The notes under the pieces: model-generated
Told to the model about the DNA's origin: nothing
The model's database searches: none
What the model saw: only the letters and a program-made list of their open reading frames with translations
Program-made: the position numbers and the translations under genes
Part shown: piece after piece, positions 21,299-33,505 of the stretch
How the letters are laid out: every line of letters begins with the position of its first letter
Numbering within the stretch: the stretch's first letter is position 1
From: Phycomyces nitens
Taxonomy: Eukaryota > Mucoromycota > Mucoromycetes > Mucorales > Phycomycetaceae
NCBI GenBank assembly: GCA_022702545.1
Contig: JAHRBC010000001.1
Coordinates: 2,666,001-2,730,000 of the forward strand
DNA length: 64,000 nt
Direction of reading: 5' to 3'

Positions 21299-24263
21299 CT
21301 ATAAAGAATTTTTTTTATCAAATACACAGCTAAAGATTAATTGCTCCGTCATTTTATTTTTGGTAAGCTTACCTGTCCTTTCAAACATTTCTTTACAGTT
21401 TGAAAAACTAGGGTGGGATTTGTCGATCTTTGCTATTGCTATCAGGCATTTACGAGCCAAATGCCATTGCTCTTTTCTGAGATAAACTTCAAATGTCAAA
21501 GCATGTGTCTCGACAAGATTGGGAGCCATACGCTGCAAAGGCTGAAGAAACACAAGCGCATCTTCTAGTGGTGTCTTGGTCTCTTTGTATTCTGTATCCA
21601 ACGATTCACCCTCTTCATCATCTTGTTCATCTTGAACCACAGACAATGTCTTCCGACTGGATCCTGATTCTGTCGCATCCAGCTTTTGAGCAGCCTCTAG
21701 GGCAAGGTAGGCCTGATGGATTATCTGATGAGCATTATAATGTTCTACAAGACGTTTAGATGATTACCTGAATAGCGCCCTTGGCTGCCTTTATATAATA
21801 AGGATGTTTTCGGATCGTATCTTCCCATTTAAGAAGCCTAATAATCCAAGCTAATCAATAGACTGTAAAAGCCATTTCAGCTCATCTGCCATATTACTCA
21901 CTCGACATAGGTTCGAAGGGTGGTTTTGTGTAGACAGTAAGAGTGTATTCCAAACTCATTGTCTTTAAAGTCGTTATAAAAAGAGTCGATTGTCAAGAAC
22001 CGAGCAATAGCTTTGGCATAGTTTTCTTTCTTGAGATATGCCAAGCCTTCTTCAAGAATGAACCATTGACACTGCATGTCAGACAAGTTTTTTCGGGTAT
22101 TTGTTCGCTTCTAAGGTAATCATTAGCATTTCTTATCAGCAAGAGCCTCGTCTTGTAATTTATCTTACGCCAAGGAACATCTTGAAGAGTTCTTTTGCTT
22201 TTGTGATATAGCCAGCTCGCAGCATATACTTTGCACATTTTGAATTGACAAAGCGATCCTGCAAATCCAATTTACGTGCTCTGTTCATGACTCTTGCGGC
22301 TGTTTCGAGATCTCCTTGATGCTACAGATCCTTGATTTAAGAACACCATTTTTGAGTATGTGGCCACCTTACCTTTAATATCCTTGCCTGGACCATGTAC
22401 AACTCAACAACTGTCGGTGTATGGTCAATGGCTTGTTGGATATAATCAAGCGCTTTTTCTCTATTCCCAAGGAAATCATAATGCTGGGCCATATAATACA
22501 ATGCCCATAATAATGCAGTAGGGGGTTCTCTTGAGTCTAGGAAAATAACATTGTGAATTCTTGAGCCATGTAGATGCCCAAATATATTACCCTTGTTGCC
22601 ATCAAATGTTTTTGAAGTTTTGAGGTTATGTACAAAGTCTAGGATTATTTCTTCAATAGTCCTCTGATCTGTTTTGTAATATTTTTTCAATCTTGCAAAG
22701 AGAGAAGGAATGCCTTTACGAAGACTATTTTGGATAATCTCTTTGATCTCTAATATGAATTCGTTGGGGGATGTATAGTTCAAGTATATATCGGCTATTG
22801 TATTTGATCGAGGGTGCTCCTTCTTTAGAATCGACAAGAGCTCTTGTGCTTGGGCGCGTCTCTTATCTTTGAGAACATATTAATGGATATTGGGCTTGGC
22901 ATTGGTTATTTTTACCTTTTGTATAGCCCTTTACAGTCAAAAGACTATTGATGTATCGAGAATCGTGGGGGTTCTCATTGATCAATTGTCTATAGCCTGA
23001 CTCTGCCAGTTCACTTTTTCCTGTCTTTTCCAAAAAATAGGCATGTTTCTCTTTCCAGGATCTCTTATCCTTTATCATGATCTCATAATTTTCGAGATGA
23101 TCCAATGCATCTTGGTATCTCTCTTGCTTCTCGACAAGACTGTTGTAAAATAAAAGCACTTCAGATCGATCATATTCCAAAGACGTTTCCTATTTGAAGC
23201 CAATAAAGATCCTTGTTTTTTATTTTGATGTAATTAGTTTTAATACTTACCATCATTGTGTTGCAATAAGTATTAAACACGTTGATCGCAATGTCTGGCT
23301 GATCGATTAAATCACACAAGACTCCCATACCGATCCAAAACGATGGTTCATCATAAAGCTGATATATATACTGTTTCCTGGTTTCCTTTGATCACAGCCG
23401 CATTAAACCCAACCGGTTGTTTTGTGATTACTGAATATCCATCTTACCAATGCTTCAGAATACATCCTTAGATGGGTTTGGACACAGGCATACTCATTTA
23501 CAGCCTCGGGATCCTTGAATTCACTTAATTCAGCTGCCTTTTTGTAATATTCAAGCGATTCTTCCACTTTACTGTCTTTGGTAAGCATATGCCCATACCA
23601 CCGCCAGGCTTTTTATATATAAAAATACATGTATTTGGTTTGAGGTTGAGTGAACCAAGAACGATAAAGCTAAACCCCTTTTAAATAACCACTGATTTGT
23701 ATCGACTTACACGAATAAGATGTTGGATCATATTCAAGGGATTGTTTACCAAATGTGTATCCTTCTGTCTTGTAGCCAAGGTTCCACATCAACAACCCCT
23801 TCAAGGACAAGGCGTCTAATACGGGCTTAACATAAACCCAAACAGCAGACCTTATACATTTGATTTACCTGCTTGTTTTGGATATTTGTCGAGCAGAGAG
23901 TTTATAACCATCAGACCTCCAAAATAGTTCTCATTCTCATAACGCTCCTAACATCATTCTCACTAATTAGATCAACTGTATAATTTATATAGCTTATTGT
24001 ATACCATGGCTTTTGCAAGATGCTCATAGCATTCCAAAGCAATTTCCTCTTGGCTCATCTCAAGAATTCTCTGTTGATTCACTTTTAAAAATCTCGTGAA
24101 ATCTACTTGGCCTCTTTTTTTTTTTGGTCTGTGACGATCCTTGGTAGGCGGATATCGAAACAAAGATGGTGCTCATTTGAATTGCCATTGACAATGGACA
24201 TTAACAACATATTGGTTGTGCCTTTATTCAATCATTTCAAAAGTAGAGAATATTTACTTGCAT
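21299..24263 (-). CDS. NatA N-terminal acetyltransferase auxiliary subunit, NAA15-like
   Basis: TPR-repeat scaffold that would anchor the catalytic subunit NAA10 to the ribosome for co-translational N-terminal acetylation. About eleven exons carry NAA15 landmarks in order: DALSLKGLLMWNLG, AWRWYGHML, EYDRSEVLLFYNSLVEKQ, ALLWALYYMAQHYDFLG, HTPTVVELYMVQARILK, FVNSKCAKYMLRAG, MQCQWFILEEGLAYLKK, FGIHSYCLHKTTLRTYV, TPLEDALVFLQPL. The likely start is an ATG at 24263 (exon 1 only two codons, then an acceptor giving DRHRPKKKRGQ). Two features are odd: the N-terminus differs from usual NAA15 starts, and the lysine-rich block usually found before the last TPRs is replaced by a short acidic linker. It may be a divergent paralogue. 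Stop at 21299. Confidence 0.8.
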
Positions 24264-24810
24264 TGCTATCCTTGGACGCAATGGCCTAGCCAAACACCCC
24301 CGCCCCCCTTTTATTATTATGATTATTATTATTGCCAATAAAAGGCTTATTTATTAAAAGGCACGTCTCTATTTGGATATACAATTCCCTCGACCCACTT
24401 TCAATGGCTCTTATTCTGCCACGTATATCGATGCCCCTGGAATGACCTTGCCAAAAAAAGAACAATCATGCGGTTTCCGATATGGATACCAAGACGTATT
24501 GTGATTATATGATCCAGATACAATGATTCTTTTTTTTTTCTTTCAAAAAAAAAAAGTATCAGTCTTGCAAATACATATAGGCTATCAATGGTCTTTTGGT
24601 TGTTGTAGGCAGGATACAGGCTCAAAAGAGCAGTGTCAAAGAAATGGATAAATGTCTCAAAGTCTTTTTGTTAATCGGAGTGAAGGGGTACTCAAAGCAT
24701 GAGGATTTTATTTTTGATTTTTTGATTTTTTTATTTTTTTTTATTTTCTGTTCTTGGTTATTGTCAATCTTAATCTATTCATTTGTTGATTCCACACCCA
24801 CACTGTTACA
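24264..24810. other. Divergent promoter region
   Basis: Lies between the NAA15-like gene (-) and the unknown membrane-protein gene (+). It contains poly-A/T runs and no supported ORF. Confidence 0.5.
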
Positions 24811-26110
24811 ATGGCATCGGCAAGTATAGACAAGATCATGGGCATGTATTGACCATTTGTGTTGATTCTAGCTCTTTTTTCAAGATTACGAATTCCCAGC
24901 TGAATTGTACCAGCGAGACACTGGTGATTTCACTATACCCATTCGCACCCTTTTAGACTTTACGCCCCATATATTAAGGGAGATGGTCAAAAAAGAAGCA
25001 GTTGAGTTGGCAATTCTATTAGTAAATATGCTAATAAACTTTAGGATCAAGAACCAATTCGACCCCGAGAAAATAGTGGTTGGGCTTCATTTGACTTTGC
25101 AAAGAATCCTATCGCAAGGCATGCATCAAATATATCTGCGGAACGAGTGTCGGCCATTGGAGACTTTGTTATGCAGTGTGCCCGAAGCTACATGGAAAAA
25201 AACCAGTCGGAAGCCGCCAATAGTCAGAAAAAGAAAAAGAAAAAAGATGAAGAAGATGAAGATGAAGAAGATGTTAAAAAGAAGGAAAAAGATGTCAAGG
25301 TTAAAGATCAAGAAAAGGGGAATGGAATGCTTCTGAAATCAGCAGCGGTGGTTGGTGCACTATCAATGTCACTCTATTCAACTTATCACGCAAGTTCATT
25401 ACTGGGAGATGTAAAGTTTCATGATCAATTGGAACTCTTGCTCACTCATGTCGAGACAATTGTACAAAGCACAGACGTATGGATCAATGAGAGGGAAAAG
25501 ATGGGTGATTTTGTTCCCCCACAGGTCAAGAAGGATGTTGGCCAGTTGAGACGGCTGATAGACTATCTGGAAAGGTTGGTGCCTGGTTCTAGTCAATACA
25601 AGGCTCGTTTATGAACATTATATATATAGGTTGGATCCAAGGGTAGAAAAGCGGACAGAGGCAGCAGGATGGTATGGACACAATAGACTGCCCATAGTAC
25701 TCATGCTCGGTTTCTATAGGGGAATCGGGGCAGTCGGGAGTCTGTCGGCATTGGGTGGTGTTGTGGCTGGAAGTGCAGCCATAATGACAGGAGGCGCTGT
25801 TGTTGCAATTGGAGGTCTGCTAGTGTCAGTATCAACCATGGCACGCTATTCTGGAAGTCGTACAGAAGGTGCTCGTGTGGTATTAGAGGGCCAGGTGCGA
25901 TCTGTCTTGGAAGCCTGCAAACAGGATCAAGAGTTGCGCCAAAGGACGATTCAGACAGCATTTAATGAGCTGCCAGAGATGCCCAGTGTTCCCCAGACTG
26001 ATCCTAGAGCTGGATCTAGCAAGGTGAGATGATTGCAAAAGATGTCTTTGAATTGCTGACCCTTTGTTTGTCAGGAACCTCTTAAAAGTGCCAGTGCTTA
26101 CCCATGTTAA
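24811..26110 (+). CDS. Unknown membrane protein with Gly-rich hydrophobic segment
   Basis: Exons 24811-24823, 24885-25000, 25045-25574, 25630-26023 and 26075-26110 join in phase to 362 aa, starting MASANYEFPAELYQRDTGDF and ending EPLKSASAYPC. A Lys/Asp/Glu-rich stretch (residues ~105-135) precedes a hydrophobic helix (AAVVGALSMSLYSTY). Further on is a long Gly/Ala-rich hydrophobic region (GAVGSLSALGGVVAGSAAIM, then GGAVVAIGGLLVSVS), probably one or two membrane helices with glycine-zipper character. Two introns use unusual donors (GTTGAG, GTTGGT), chosen because only they keep the frame open. No known family is recognised. Confidence 0.75.
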
Positions 26111-26356
26111 ATTATAATATTTTTTATATTTTGAAAAAAAAAATGTTTCAAAAGGAGTTGATATATTATATTATACATTATGCACCAGTTTTCTTGACAG
26201 ATCAAGTCATTTTGATGATAATATAAACCAATTCAATTGAGCCTTTTTATTTTATTTTTATTTTTTGTTGCAGGTTACTAGCCTGAATGCTAATCTAGAT
26301 CAGAAAACTGCTAATGATAATAATACTAATAATAATGTGTATATATCAAACAAAAA

Positions 26357-26374
26357 TTCTGTTCTAGAAATCTC
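26357..26374 (+). promoter_or_regulatory. Heat-shock element, distal
   Basis: TTCTGTTCTAGAAATCTC contains a TTC-nn-GAA inverted pair with imperfect flanking pentamers, about 210 bases before the HSP104 start codon. HSF-type sites are alternating nGAAn units. Confidence 0.6.
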
Positions 26375-26457
26375 TAGACTTTGCGGAGAGGGCTTGAAAA
26401 CTCATGCAACATTCGATGGAGATTTCTTTTTCGGAGTACACCACCATTTCCAGGGTG

Positions 26458-26470
26458 TTCCAGAAATTTC
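26458..26470 (+). promoter_or_regulatory. Heat-shock element, proximal
   Basis: TTCCAGAAATTTC is a perfect three-unit HSE (TTC-nn-GAA-nn-TTC), about 115 bases before the HSP104 start codon. It fits control by heat-shock factor. Confidence 0.8.
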
Positions 26471-26582
26471 CCAGTGAGGCAGACTATGCTTATTTTTTTG
26501 CATAATAATAAATATAATATATAATGGTCCATTCCAGTCTGCTTTTTCTCCATCAATTTTTATTACATTTATTACATACAAT

Positions 26583-29285
26583 ATGAGTGGAATGAACTTT
26601 ACCGAAAAGGTCGAAAAGACTCTTGCGACTGCCCAAGCACAGGCCCGTGAATTCTCGCATGCTCTCCTGCACCCAGCCCATATCGCATGCGCCATGTTTG
26701 ACGAAGTTGATGGCCAATCCTTATTCAAGTCTATCCTCGAAAAGGCCGGTGCAGATCCCTCGTTGGTCGAACGTGGCTACAAGAAGCAAATGGTCCATCT
26801 TCCTGCCCAAGATCCTCCTCCTGCTGAAATCAGCATCAGTCCCCAGACTGCCAAATTGCTTCGTCATGCCGAGAAGCACATGAAGGACCAAAAGGACTCG
26901 TATATCTCCATAGACCATCTCATTCTGGCCTTGGCTGACGAGACCACCACTTTCCAGCCCATGAAGGATGCCGGTGTGACCAAGAAGGCTCTCGAAAGTG
27001 CAGTCCAGCAGGTCCGCGGAAACAAGCGTGTTGACAGCAAGAACGCCGAAGAGGTCTACGAGTCATTATCGAAATATGCCATTGATCTGACTGAAATGGC
27101 CCAGACTGGAAAACTCGATCCAGTCATTGGTCGTGATGATGAGATCCGCCGTGTAATCAGAGTTCTCTGTCGGCGTACCAAGAACAACCCTGTGCTGATT
27201 GGTGAGCCCGGTGTCGGAAAAACCGCAATTGCTGAAGGTTTGGCACGTCGTATTGTCGAACGAGATGTTCCAGAGTCCCTGCAGTGTAAGCTATTCTCGC
27301 TTGACATGGGTGCCTTGATTGCTGGTGCAAAGTATCGTGGAGAGTTTGAAGAGCGTCTCAAGGCAGTCCTCAAGGAAGTCAAGGATTCAGAAGAGGGAAT
27401 TATTCTGTTTATCGACGAGATCCATACAGTTCTTGGTGCTGGCAAGGGTGAGGGCTCCATGGACGCTGCCAATCTGCTTAAACCAATGTTGGCCCGCGGT
27501 GAACTTCGCTGTATCGGTGCAACCACCTTGACCGAGTACAAGGTCATTGAAAAGGATCCTGCTTTTGAACGTCGTTTCCAAAAGGTTGATGTCGGAGAGC
27601 CATCTGTTGCTGCCACAATCTCTATTCTCCGTGGTCTCAAAGAGCGTTATGAGTCCTATCACGGTGTCAAGATCACTGACTCTGCCCTTGTTGTCGCTGC
27701 CCAGCTCTCCGACCGTTACATCACCACCCGATTCCTACCCGACAAGGCTATTGACTTGATTGACGAGGCGGGTGCCAATACGCGTGTCCAGCTAGACTCA
27801 AAGCCAGAAGAGATTGATGTTTTGGAGCGCAAACACTTTCAGCTGGAGATTGAGGCCATGGCACTCGGCAAGGAAAAGAACAACAAGGATTCCCAGGAGC
27901 GTCTCAAGGTTGTCAAGGAAGAGATGTCCAAGATCCAAGAGGAGCTGAAGCCGTTGAAACTGCGGTACGACATGGACAAGGGCCGATTGGACGAAATCCG
28001 AGACTTGAAGCAAAAGTTGGACGAACTGAAGCGCAAGGCTGTCGAGGCAAGAAATCGCTATGATCTAGACTCTGCTGCCGACATTGAATACTATGCCATT
28101 CCTGATGTCGAACAGCGAATCAGTGCCCTTTCGGCCGAGAAGCAACGCAAGATGGCTGAGCAGATGGCCAACGAGACAGCGGGCCAGGCAACCACTGGTC
28201 AGTTGGTGAGCGAGATTGTCCGACCTGAACAGATTATGGAAGTCATCTCTCGTTGGACCGGTATTCCTGTTCAGAACCTTGCCAAGAGCGAACGAGAGAA
28301 GCTGCTCCACATGGAGGCCGAGATTGGAAAAAAGGTGGTTGGCCAAAAGGGTGCTATCGAGGCAGTGTGCGATGCCATTCGTCTTTCAAAAGCTGGACTT
28401 CAGAATCCCACCAAGCCACTAGCCAGCTTTATGTTCCTTGGTCCTACCGGTGTTGGTAAGACTCTTTTGTGTAAGACTCTGGCCGAATTCTTGTTCAACG
28501 ATGAGCGTGCGATGATCCGTATCGATATGAGTGAGCTAATGGAACAGCACAGTGTGGCAAAACTTATCGGAGCACCTCCCGGTTATGTCGGTCATGAAGA
28601 CGGAGGCCTGTTTGAGGCTGTCCGCCGCAAGCCATATGCGGTCGTTCTCTTGGACGAACTCGAAAAGGCCCACAAGGATGTCGCCAATGTACTCTTGCAA
28701 GTCCTTGACGAAGGTTTCATTCACGATTCCAAGGGTCGCAAGATTGATTTCCGCAATACCATCATTGTCATGACTTCCAACCTTGGTGCTCATCTTTTAG
28801 CCGAACAGTCTGCAGCAGGAGGAGACACGGATTTGATTCTTTTGAAGGAAAGCATTCTCCAGATTGTGCGCCAGCATTTCAGCCCAGAATTCACGAATCG
28901 TATTGACGAACTTGTTATCTTCAACCGACTGACCGAGACCAACATTACAAACATTGTGGATGTGCGACTTGTGGAAGTCCAAGAGCGCCTGGCAGATCGT
29001 AAGATTACCTTGGATGTTTCAAAACCTGCCAAGGAATTACTCGGAAAGGAAGGATATGAGCCTATATTTGGTGCACGTCCACTTAACCGTCTTATTCAGC
29101 AAAAGGTTCTTAACCCACTGGCCAGACTAATTATCGATGGAGGAGTGCGTCCTGGTGAGGTGGCCCATGTGGGACTCAATGAGTCTGGCAAGCTAGAGGT
29201 TCTCCGTAATCACGAGATCCAGTCTGACTACGAGGTTGAGGAGCCCATGGAAGAAGACAATGGTTCTGACGAAGACATGGACTAG
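26583..29285 (+). CDS. HSP104: Hsp104/ClpB disaggregase
   Basis: Hexameric AAA+ ATPase that extracts and refolds aggregated proteins with Hsp70/Hsp40 in the cytosol and nucleus. A single 900-aa ORF has the full layout: Clp N domain; NBD1 with Walker A GEPGVGKT (residues ~207-214) and Walker [10 protein letters not shown] (~272-280); coiled-coil M domain (~405-530); NBD2 with Walker A GPTGVGKT (~620-627) and Walker [10 protein letters not shown] (~687-695); and an acidic C-terminus ending DEDMD. Pore-loop motifs [10 protein letters not shown] and GYVG are intact. Length matches fungal Hsp104. The lack of introns, in a window where most genes have several, is typical of heat-shock genes. Two HSEs lie upstream. 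Confidence 0.97.
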   Translation: MSGMNFTEKVEKTLATAQAQAREFSHALLHPAHIACAMFDEVDGQSLFKSILEKAGADPSLVERGYKKQMVHLPAQDPPPAEISISPQTAKLLRHAEKHMKDQKDSYISIDHLILALADETTTFQPMKDAGVTKKALESAVQQVRGNKRVDSKNAEEVYESLSKYAIDLTEMAQTGKLDPVIGRDDEIRRVIRVLCRRTKNNPVLIGEPGVGKTAIAEGLARRIVERDVPESLQCKLFSLDMGALIAGAKYRGEFEERLKAVLKEVKDSEEGIILFIDEIHTVLGAGKGEGSMDAANLLKPMLARGELRCIGATTLTEYKVIEKDPAFERRFQKVDVGEPSVAATISILRGLKERYESYHGVKITDSALVVAAQLSDRYITTRFLPDKAIDLIDEAGANTRVQLDSKPEEIDVLERKHFQLEIEAMALGKEKNNKDSQERLKVVKEEMSKIQEELKPLKLRYDMDKGRLDEIRDLKQKLDELKRKAVEARNRYDLDSAADIEYYAIPDVEQRISALSAEKQRKMAEQMANETAGQATTGQLVSEIVRPEQIMEVISRWTGIPVQNLAKSEREKLLHMEAEIGKKVVGQKGAIEAVCDAIRLSKAGLQNPTKPLASFMFLGPTGVGKTLLCKTLAEFLFNDERAMIRIDMSELMEQHSVAKLIGAPPGYVGHEDGGLFEAVRRKPYAVVLLDELEKAHKDVANVLLQVLDEGFIHDSKGRKIDFRNTIIVMTSNLGAHLLAEQSAAGGDTDLILLKESILQIVRQHFSPEFTNRIDELVIFNRLTETNITNIVDVRLVEVQERLADRKITLDVSKPAKELLGKEGYEPIFGARPLNRLIQQKVLNPLARLIIDGGVRPGEVAHVGLNESGKLEVLRNHEIQSDYEVEEPMEEDNGSDEDMD

Positions 29286-30572
29286 ACTGTCTTTTTTTTT
29301 GTTTATAAAATGTATCATAGCCCACTATACATATATTTATATATATATATTATATTATATATTATATATATACATACACTATCTCTTTTAAAAAAATAAA
29401 TAAAACTGTTGCGAATGAAAGAATAACAATTGTATTATCATACTGGTAATTAGGATGTTCTTGGTTTAGAAAGGACAATATATTAAAAAATACTACTCTA
29501 TGTATGGGTTTATTAATCACTAGGCAACAAGGTTTAATAGACTTCTTTGGTTTCCATGGCTGCGTGTGTAACTATGGTATTGAGTAAGGGCAAATTGTAA
29601 TTATATTATATTTTGTTCTCGGTTTAGTTGATTAATATGAGCAGTTCTACAAGAACAATTTCTGTTACATCGGGTATGGGTTTCCCGATCAAGAGTGACA
29701 GGGCTCAACTCAATATGGATATAACAAAATACATGCAGCAAAAAGACATTGTCCATAGTCCGAAAGTAATACAGATTCAATGGGGAAGGTTAGACGATGA
29801 TGAAGCCAGAATAATAAGAAAAAAAGCTAATATGATGATCTTTTTTTGTATGGAAAAATCTCGCTAATGAAAAGCATGATTACTTTGAATTCTAAATATC
29901 CGGAGTTTATGAATTAATGGAATTCTGCAAACAACAGCAATGATGGCTGTATTTTAGCTTGGATCCAAAGCAAATAAGAATCAGAAAGAGAACAATCAAC
30001 AAAGCAAATTATTGGACTGTCGATGTGACTAGGAAATTTATAAATCTATTACCAATAGCAGAACAATAGAAGATTATAAATCTTTACAAAAATGTATAAG
30101 CCGTTACCATTCTATTGTTTCTGTGTGAATATTTACCACGTAATTCTAGTCATTTCTTCTGGCTGAACCCCTAAGGAATTGCTTTTATAGCAATGCCTCC
30201 TTGATTATCATTTAGCAGTGCACAGCAGTACATGGCAGGATACTAAATACCATACGGCTGAGCAGGACAGGGCATTATATAAATATATGATAAAAATTAT
30301 TACAAGCCATTCTGTGCTTTATTGTGTGCGACTATTATCACGAGATCTGTGCGTTAAAAAAGCAAGGAAAAAAAAAAGGGGGGGGGGGAGGGATGGAGGG
30401 GGGTCAAATTGGGAAAATAATCGTGTATGTGTTGCTTCGTATTTAAATCCGGTTTTTGTCCATTAGGATTTTCATCATCTCTTCCTCTTTTTCTTCAACC
30501 CTTCTTTTCCATCCTTGCAGTTGCCGGTCGATTGTCCCCCTTTCCTTCTTTACTCACCAATCTAATTGAACA
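29286..30572. other. Intergenic with a possible decayed ORF
   Basis: Starts with TA-rich HSP104 3' flank. A plus-strand ORF at 29628-29867 (MSSSTRTISVTSGMGFPI...) and a broken frame near 29990-30100 (NYWTVDVTRKFINLL, SANT/Myb-like) may be relics of one gene. A G-run with poly-A lies at 30368-30410. The last 100 bases are CT-rich, consistent with a leader. Confidence 0.4.
29330..29375. repeat. TA-rich microsatellite
   Basis: Run of TA and ATT units just after the HSP104 stop codon. Confidence 0.9.
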
Positions 30573-31479
30573 ATGTCTATCCTCAGCGTCGCTTTCCTTT
30601 GCCTCTTCCTCTTCACTCTCGTACTCTCAGCCCCAGTACAATCACCCGAATCCCAAAATGTCATCAAGGCCATGGATAATGAATGGCCAATGACCCCCGA
30701 GTACGTGATCCGCGACGACGTTCAGGCCTATTATGAAAACACTGTCGATGAAGTGCTCAGTGTACGCAGTGAAGACATCCTCAACTGGCTTGCCACAACC
30801 GTCAATTCGCGTGCAATCGAAAAAACTCTCCGTCCACAAGCTCAGCTCCTTGGGCTCACTGATGTTCATGGTGAGTTTAAACAGCATTAATTGAATTCAC
30901 TTTACTAATACTTTTCTAGATTCTTGCCTTACAATGATGCCAGGTTTTGTGGCCAAACACATCAACCAGATCAACACTCGTCTCTATGCTGCCGTTGAAC
31001 CCTCAGTCAACGAATTCCTCCCCCAATTGTGGCCCGACTATGCCCAAACCAACCAAATGACCAAATCAGACGCCAAAACCATTCGCCCCGAGATCTCTTC
31101 TTCTCTCTATTCTCTCAACCAGGCTATCGGATCCCGTCTGATGGATATCACTACCGAATACAACCTGTCAGAAAAGATTGTCCAGGACATGAATGTCTGC
31201 AATGCCCACTCTCAGACTGAAGCTGCGTCTACAGATCTGTGGATGTATGTGTCCAAGCTCATGGCATTTCCCCGTCTCTTCCGCGACCAGATCCCCAACC
31301 CTCGTCTCTCTGGAGAATCCCGTCTGGGATCCAGCTTTGATGATACTGAAAACGGCTCCTTTATCGACATTCACCTCAAGAGTGTCTATTCCAGCCTCTG
31401 GTTTGAGTTTGATAACCGTATGAACGACCTCTTTTCCACCATTCAACGCGATCTTGTTGACGGTGCCATTGAGGCCTAG
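30573..31479 (+). CDS. Secreted protein of unknown function
   Basis: Exons 30573-30870 and 30920-31479 join in phase to 285 aa. The N-terminus (MSILSVAFLCLFLFTLVLSA) is a strong signal peptide with likely cleavage near residues 20-23. The mature part is mostly predicted helical, with few cysteines (DSCLTMM and MNVCNAH) and no membrane segment or GPI signal. I recognise no domain. The leader is CT-rich, often a sign of strong expression in fungi. It may be a lineage-restricted secreted protein. Confidence 0.8.
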
Positions 31480-31757
31480 GAGTACGATCTCATATACATA
31501 TATATAAGTCTTTCTCTTTTAAATTAATGTATTATTTTTTAAAAAAACTAAAGTTTCGGCAGCGATGTGCGCTAAAACTCTCTCTCTCTCTCTCAAGATA
31601 TCTTTAAATTTTTTTTAAAAATAATAATAAAAAAAATGTACATAGTCCCTTCTTCATCTTCTTCATCATCATCTTCTTTTTCTTACAGATAATATTATAT
31701 ATATATGTGATCTCCTTTAAATATTCATATATATACATGATATAAAAATAGGAGACT
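31480..31757. other. Short region between convergent genes
   Basis: Low-complexity DNA with a CT microsatellite at 31579-31594. Confidence 0.6.
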
Positions 31758-33505
31758 TTATGATACTTTGGATTTCTTGGTATCCAACTGGGCTCTTCTG
31801 AACCATCTTCGTCTCCGGGTCAGGGCTCTCATCGTATCGGCCTTGTCGCCTGTGGGTCTTGGTGGCTCAGATCTGTTCCTAGGATTCTGCCATCGATGGT
31901 CCGTGTAAACCCACCCAGCCTCATCAGCTTCCATGATCGCCTGCAATCAAAGCAATATTGATTAGCGTAATTGATTTAATGTAGTACACATTTGATCTAG
32001 ACGTACCACTAAGGAAATCAAGCACAGAAACAATGCAATTAAGGCAAGGGAACGTGTAAAAAAGAGCAAAAAATAAAATCACAAGTTATTTGGTCTGATA
32101 TTACACAAGAGTGATATCCAACTTACCGATATCTAGTACATCGTCTATCCATGGCCCCGTTAGGTCCAGGTGCCACTCGTCCTCATCCCATACATGATGA
32201 GCGGGTGGTGGCATGTCTTCTTTTGAAGGAAGAGGCTCAGACCCAGTTATGTTGGACCAGCCTGGTCTTTCTGATCTCAATAGCTACAGCAGAGTGAGAC
32301 AACGGGGGCCACTTTAGACATTTTTGCTTACCTGACTAGTAAATCCACTTCCTGCCCACCACCTTTGGTTTTCATATATAGACACTTCCACAACTGTCTT
32401 GGGTGGCTTTGTCGTTTTCAATTTGAGAAACACGTCTATCGCCGTTTGAAGCAATTCCAACACAAACAGGCCAACTGCCTCGACCGTACTTCCAATCCAC
32501 GTCTTGTTCACTAGTACAACCAGTCCGACCACCAAGACTATCCAGCGGAAAAACAAATAGAGCACTGGAGTCAATAGCCCTCCAATCAAGACCAAGCCAA
32601 TAAATGTGCCAAGGGTCATTGAGACATGCTCGAGGTGATAGGCAAGATTGTCATAGATCCTGATGCAGAATATCATTGATTGCTGCATGCGTTCCAGATT
32701 TATATAATATTCTGGCGAAGTCTCATCGTATCTAGGCAAGAGTGCATGGGACACTGACTGGCCACTCTTGATATCTGTTTGTTTGTACAAGATCCCAATG
32801 GCCACCAGTGGACTCAAGGCCAAGAGGTGGGGGTAGAAGCCTGTTTGAACTAATGAGATCTTTATGCACGTCCAAAAACATCTTTTACTTACAGCACACG
32901 GTAAAGAATATGCAATTTGCAAGCGACAAGAGCGGACGCTTCCATGCATAAATATCATGGCATTGCTGGGTACAATTAAAGAACGCCCTTGACCTTGCAA
33001 CCATGCGTGTGAATGCCTTTGCAGTCGTCTGAGGGTTCAGCACCACCACCTGTTCTCCCTCTCTGCCATCCAGCACACTATTTCCAGTAGAGCTTGTGGT
33101 GACAATGGTATTCTGAACATGTTGCTTCAGCGCCTTTCGGTATGTTTTTACTGGCACAGACTGTGTTCTAAACACTGTGTGTGGGCGACTGGGGTTATCG
33201 ATGCCTTGAATGGAGCCAGCTCCAGACGTGGGCGAGCGCATTGAATTTAGGACAGAGGAATCTAGATTGGTTGGTACGTCGATAGACTTTGGACGGTCGT
33301 GTTCGAGACGTTTCAGGACAGAGGATTTGCTGGATCCGTCGTCCATGAGTGGTGAATGAGGATTTGGGGCTGTGAGGGGAGTACGTTGGACATCCAGTGA
33401 ATGGCGAGGTGATGTGGGGTATTTCGAAATTGATTCTGCTTCTGAATCAGTGACGGATAATGAATCTGGACTGAAGCGACGTGAGGATCTGCATTGGACT
33501 ACCAT
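31758..33505 (-). CDS. Dysferlin-domain peroxin (Pex24/Pex30 family)
   Basis: Likely an integral ER/peroxisome membrane protein controlling peroxisome number and size. Exons 33505-32893, 32849-32332 and 32283-32127 join in phase, followed by a last exon ending at 31758. The first ~150 residues are Ser/Pro-rich and disordered. Hydrophobic segments follow (LLALSPLVAIGIL; FIGLVLIGGLLTPVLYLFF; WIVLVVGLVVLV). Then come dysferlin N-type (VEVSIYENQRWWAGSGFTSQ, ERPGWSNITG) and C-type pieces (WHLDLTGPWIDDVLDI, GWVYTDHRWQ, RRRRWFRR). The join between 32127 and the last exon is unresolved. A direct join to 31927 keeps the frame. A start at 31940 would need a 2-nt micro-exon. Length is about 485 aa. Confidence 0.85.

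Larger units (their letters stand above)
26111..26582. other. Intergenic, HSP104 promoter
   Basis: Contains the heat-shock elements listed separately. The short plus-strand ORF at 26265-26477 overlaps them and is not convincing. Confidence 0.6.

Noticed and set aside
25001..25044. A 23-nt intron (GTAAATATG...TTTAG) in the unknown membrane-protein gene
   Set aside because: Too short for normal spliceosomal splicing; a 44-nt intron with donor GTTGAG gives the same reading frame and a realistic branch-point distance.
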